Origin: Oscillospiraceae bacterium
Lineage (GTDB): Bacteria > Bacillota_A > Clostridia > Oscillospirales > Oscillospiraceae
DNA: 5,999 bases
Assembly (NCBI GenBank): GCA_016302005.1
Contig: JAEDOK010000099.1
Span: 1-5,999 of the forward strand
Direction of reading: 5' to 3'
This document shows, in pieces, positions 5,731-5,999 of this stretch (positions are counted from its first letter, which is position 1; each line of letters starts with the position of its first letter). The position numbers and the translations under genes are program-made. Below the pieces are notes generated by a model, which did not search any database, was not told the DNA's origin, and saw nothing but the letters and a program-made list of their open reading frames with translations.

Positions 5731-5842
5731 GGAGCGCTCCGCGCAGATGAAAAAAGCGGGCGGCTGATAGCCGCCCCTACGAGTGATCACGCAGCCCACG
5801 CCGTAGGGGCGGATAGCATCCGCCCGTGCAGGAACCACCGAC
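5731..5842 (+). repeat. Family B double-hairpin repeat, copy 2
   Basis: The segment has the same layout as copy 1: GGAGCGCTCCGCGC start, hairpin GGGCGGC-TGATA-GCCGCCC (5758-5776), the alternative pairing CCGCCCCTACG with CGTAGGGGCGG (5802-5812), second hairpin GGGCGGA-TAGCA-TCCGCCC (5807-5825), and GTGCAGGAAC at the end. Stems are conserved exactly while the second loop (TAGCA versus TATTA) and the middle have changed, as expected if base pairing is kept. It lies 15 bases after the 50-aa gene and is flanked on its left by a heptamer-like GAGTGAAGAG sequence instead of a full family C copy. Confidence 0.85.
5750..5776 (-). terminator. Intrinsic-terminator-like hairpin on the minus strand (in family B copy 2)
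   Basis: On the minus strand the GGGCGGC/GCCGCCC stem is followed by GC and then six T residues (A run 5750-5755). It is the counterpart of the structure in copy 1, and would block transcripts entering from the right-hand side against the phage genes. Confidence 0.45.
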
Positions 5843-5863
5843 TGCGCACAAACTCTCCCTCCA

Positions 5864-5908
5864 TGTCATTGCGAGGACGCTTGTGCCCGTGGCTGCGCTC
5901 CTCGCAAT
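5864..5908. repeat. Short relative of family A
   Basis: TGTCATTGCGAGGA at 5864 and GCGCTCCTCGCAAT ending at 5908 are complementary over the ATTGCGAGGA/TCCTCGCAAT arms (10 bp), separated by about 20 bases. This keeps the family A end motif but lacks the interior seen at 1305-1454, so it is a deleted or minimal form. It directly follows family B copy 2, sharing the GTGCAGGAACCACC-type bridge. Confidence 0.6.
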
Positions 5909-5947
5909 CCACACGCGAAAAACGCACCATGATAAACGAAACAGCCC

Positions 5948-5979
5948 CTGTAGGGCGGGGACATGTCCCCGCCCTACAG
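5948..5979. repeat. Perfect 32-bp palindrome
   Basis: The half-arm CTGTAGGGCGGGGACA is followed immediately by its exact reverse complement with no loop base, centred between 5963 and 5964 on ACATGT. Arms are GC-rich and share TAGGG-GCGG wording with family B. No T run follows directly (a T5 run begins 12 bases later), so a terminator role is uncertain; it may be a third small repeat family. Confidence 0.85.
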
Positions 5980-5993
5980 ATACAGAGATTTTT

Positions 5994-5999
5994 AGGAGA
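5994..5999 (+). promoter_or_regulatory. Possible ribosome binding site of a gene beyond the window
   Basis: The window ends in TTTTTAGGAGA. AGGAGA resembles the ribosome sites used by the other genes here, so a plus-strand gene may start a few bases past the edge. The start codon cannot be seen. Confidence 0.35.

Noticed and set aside
5569..5838. Minus-strand open frame of 89 residues at the right side
   Set aside because: It is made from family B and heptamer repeat DNA (peptides such as 'RRGGYQPPAFFICAERS') plus the antisense of the 50-aa gene; there is no ribosome site or conserved content.

Overview
The window reads as part of a phage or prophage in a GC-rich Gram-positive host, most likely a Clostridia member (Oscillospirales-like is a guess). 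Support comes from strong AGGAGG-type ribosome sites, Firmicutes-type phage head proteins, and intergenic repeat families of a kind I associate with Clostridia chromosomes. All six supported genes lie on the plus strand in the order expected of a head-assembly module: scaffold-like protein (334-1278), N4-gp56-family major capsid protein (1545-2576), a small capsid-adjacent protein (2596-2847), a 124-aa probable adaptor/completion protein (3355-3729), a 606-aa beta-propeller-like structural protein (3746-5566), and a 50-aa coiled-coil protein translationally coupled to it (5563-5715). Portal and terminase would be expected upstream and further tail or lysis genes downstream; none is in the window.

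Region by region: 1-333 is non-coding, made of two interspersed repeats and a leader with the scaffold ribosome site. A 150-bp inverted-repeat element sits between scaffold and capsid genes (1305-1454). After the 83-aa gene, 2848-3354 is about 500 bp of non-coding DNA with a four-unit tandem array, a roughly 256-bp composite bounded by 50-bp inverted repeats, and a heptamer array. The last 284 bp hold a second copy of the central hairpin element, a shorter relative of the first repeat, a perfect 32-bp palindrome, and what may be the ribosome site of the next gene.

The proteins probably act together: scaffold and capsid protein build the procapsid (they share an N-terminal LxLQLFA motif), and the proteins after the capsid gene likely finish the head or form the head-tail/tail-tube interface. 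That last step is inferred from gene order and sequence character; I cannot give these proteins firm functions. The unusual aspect is not an unknown enzyme system but the density of small, modular, hairpin-forming repeats inside a phage head operon that is normally compact. This suggests a long-resident or decaying prophage that has accumulated host repeat elements, although every reading frame here is intact. I see no CRISPR array, tRNA, integrase, transposase or defence gene.
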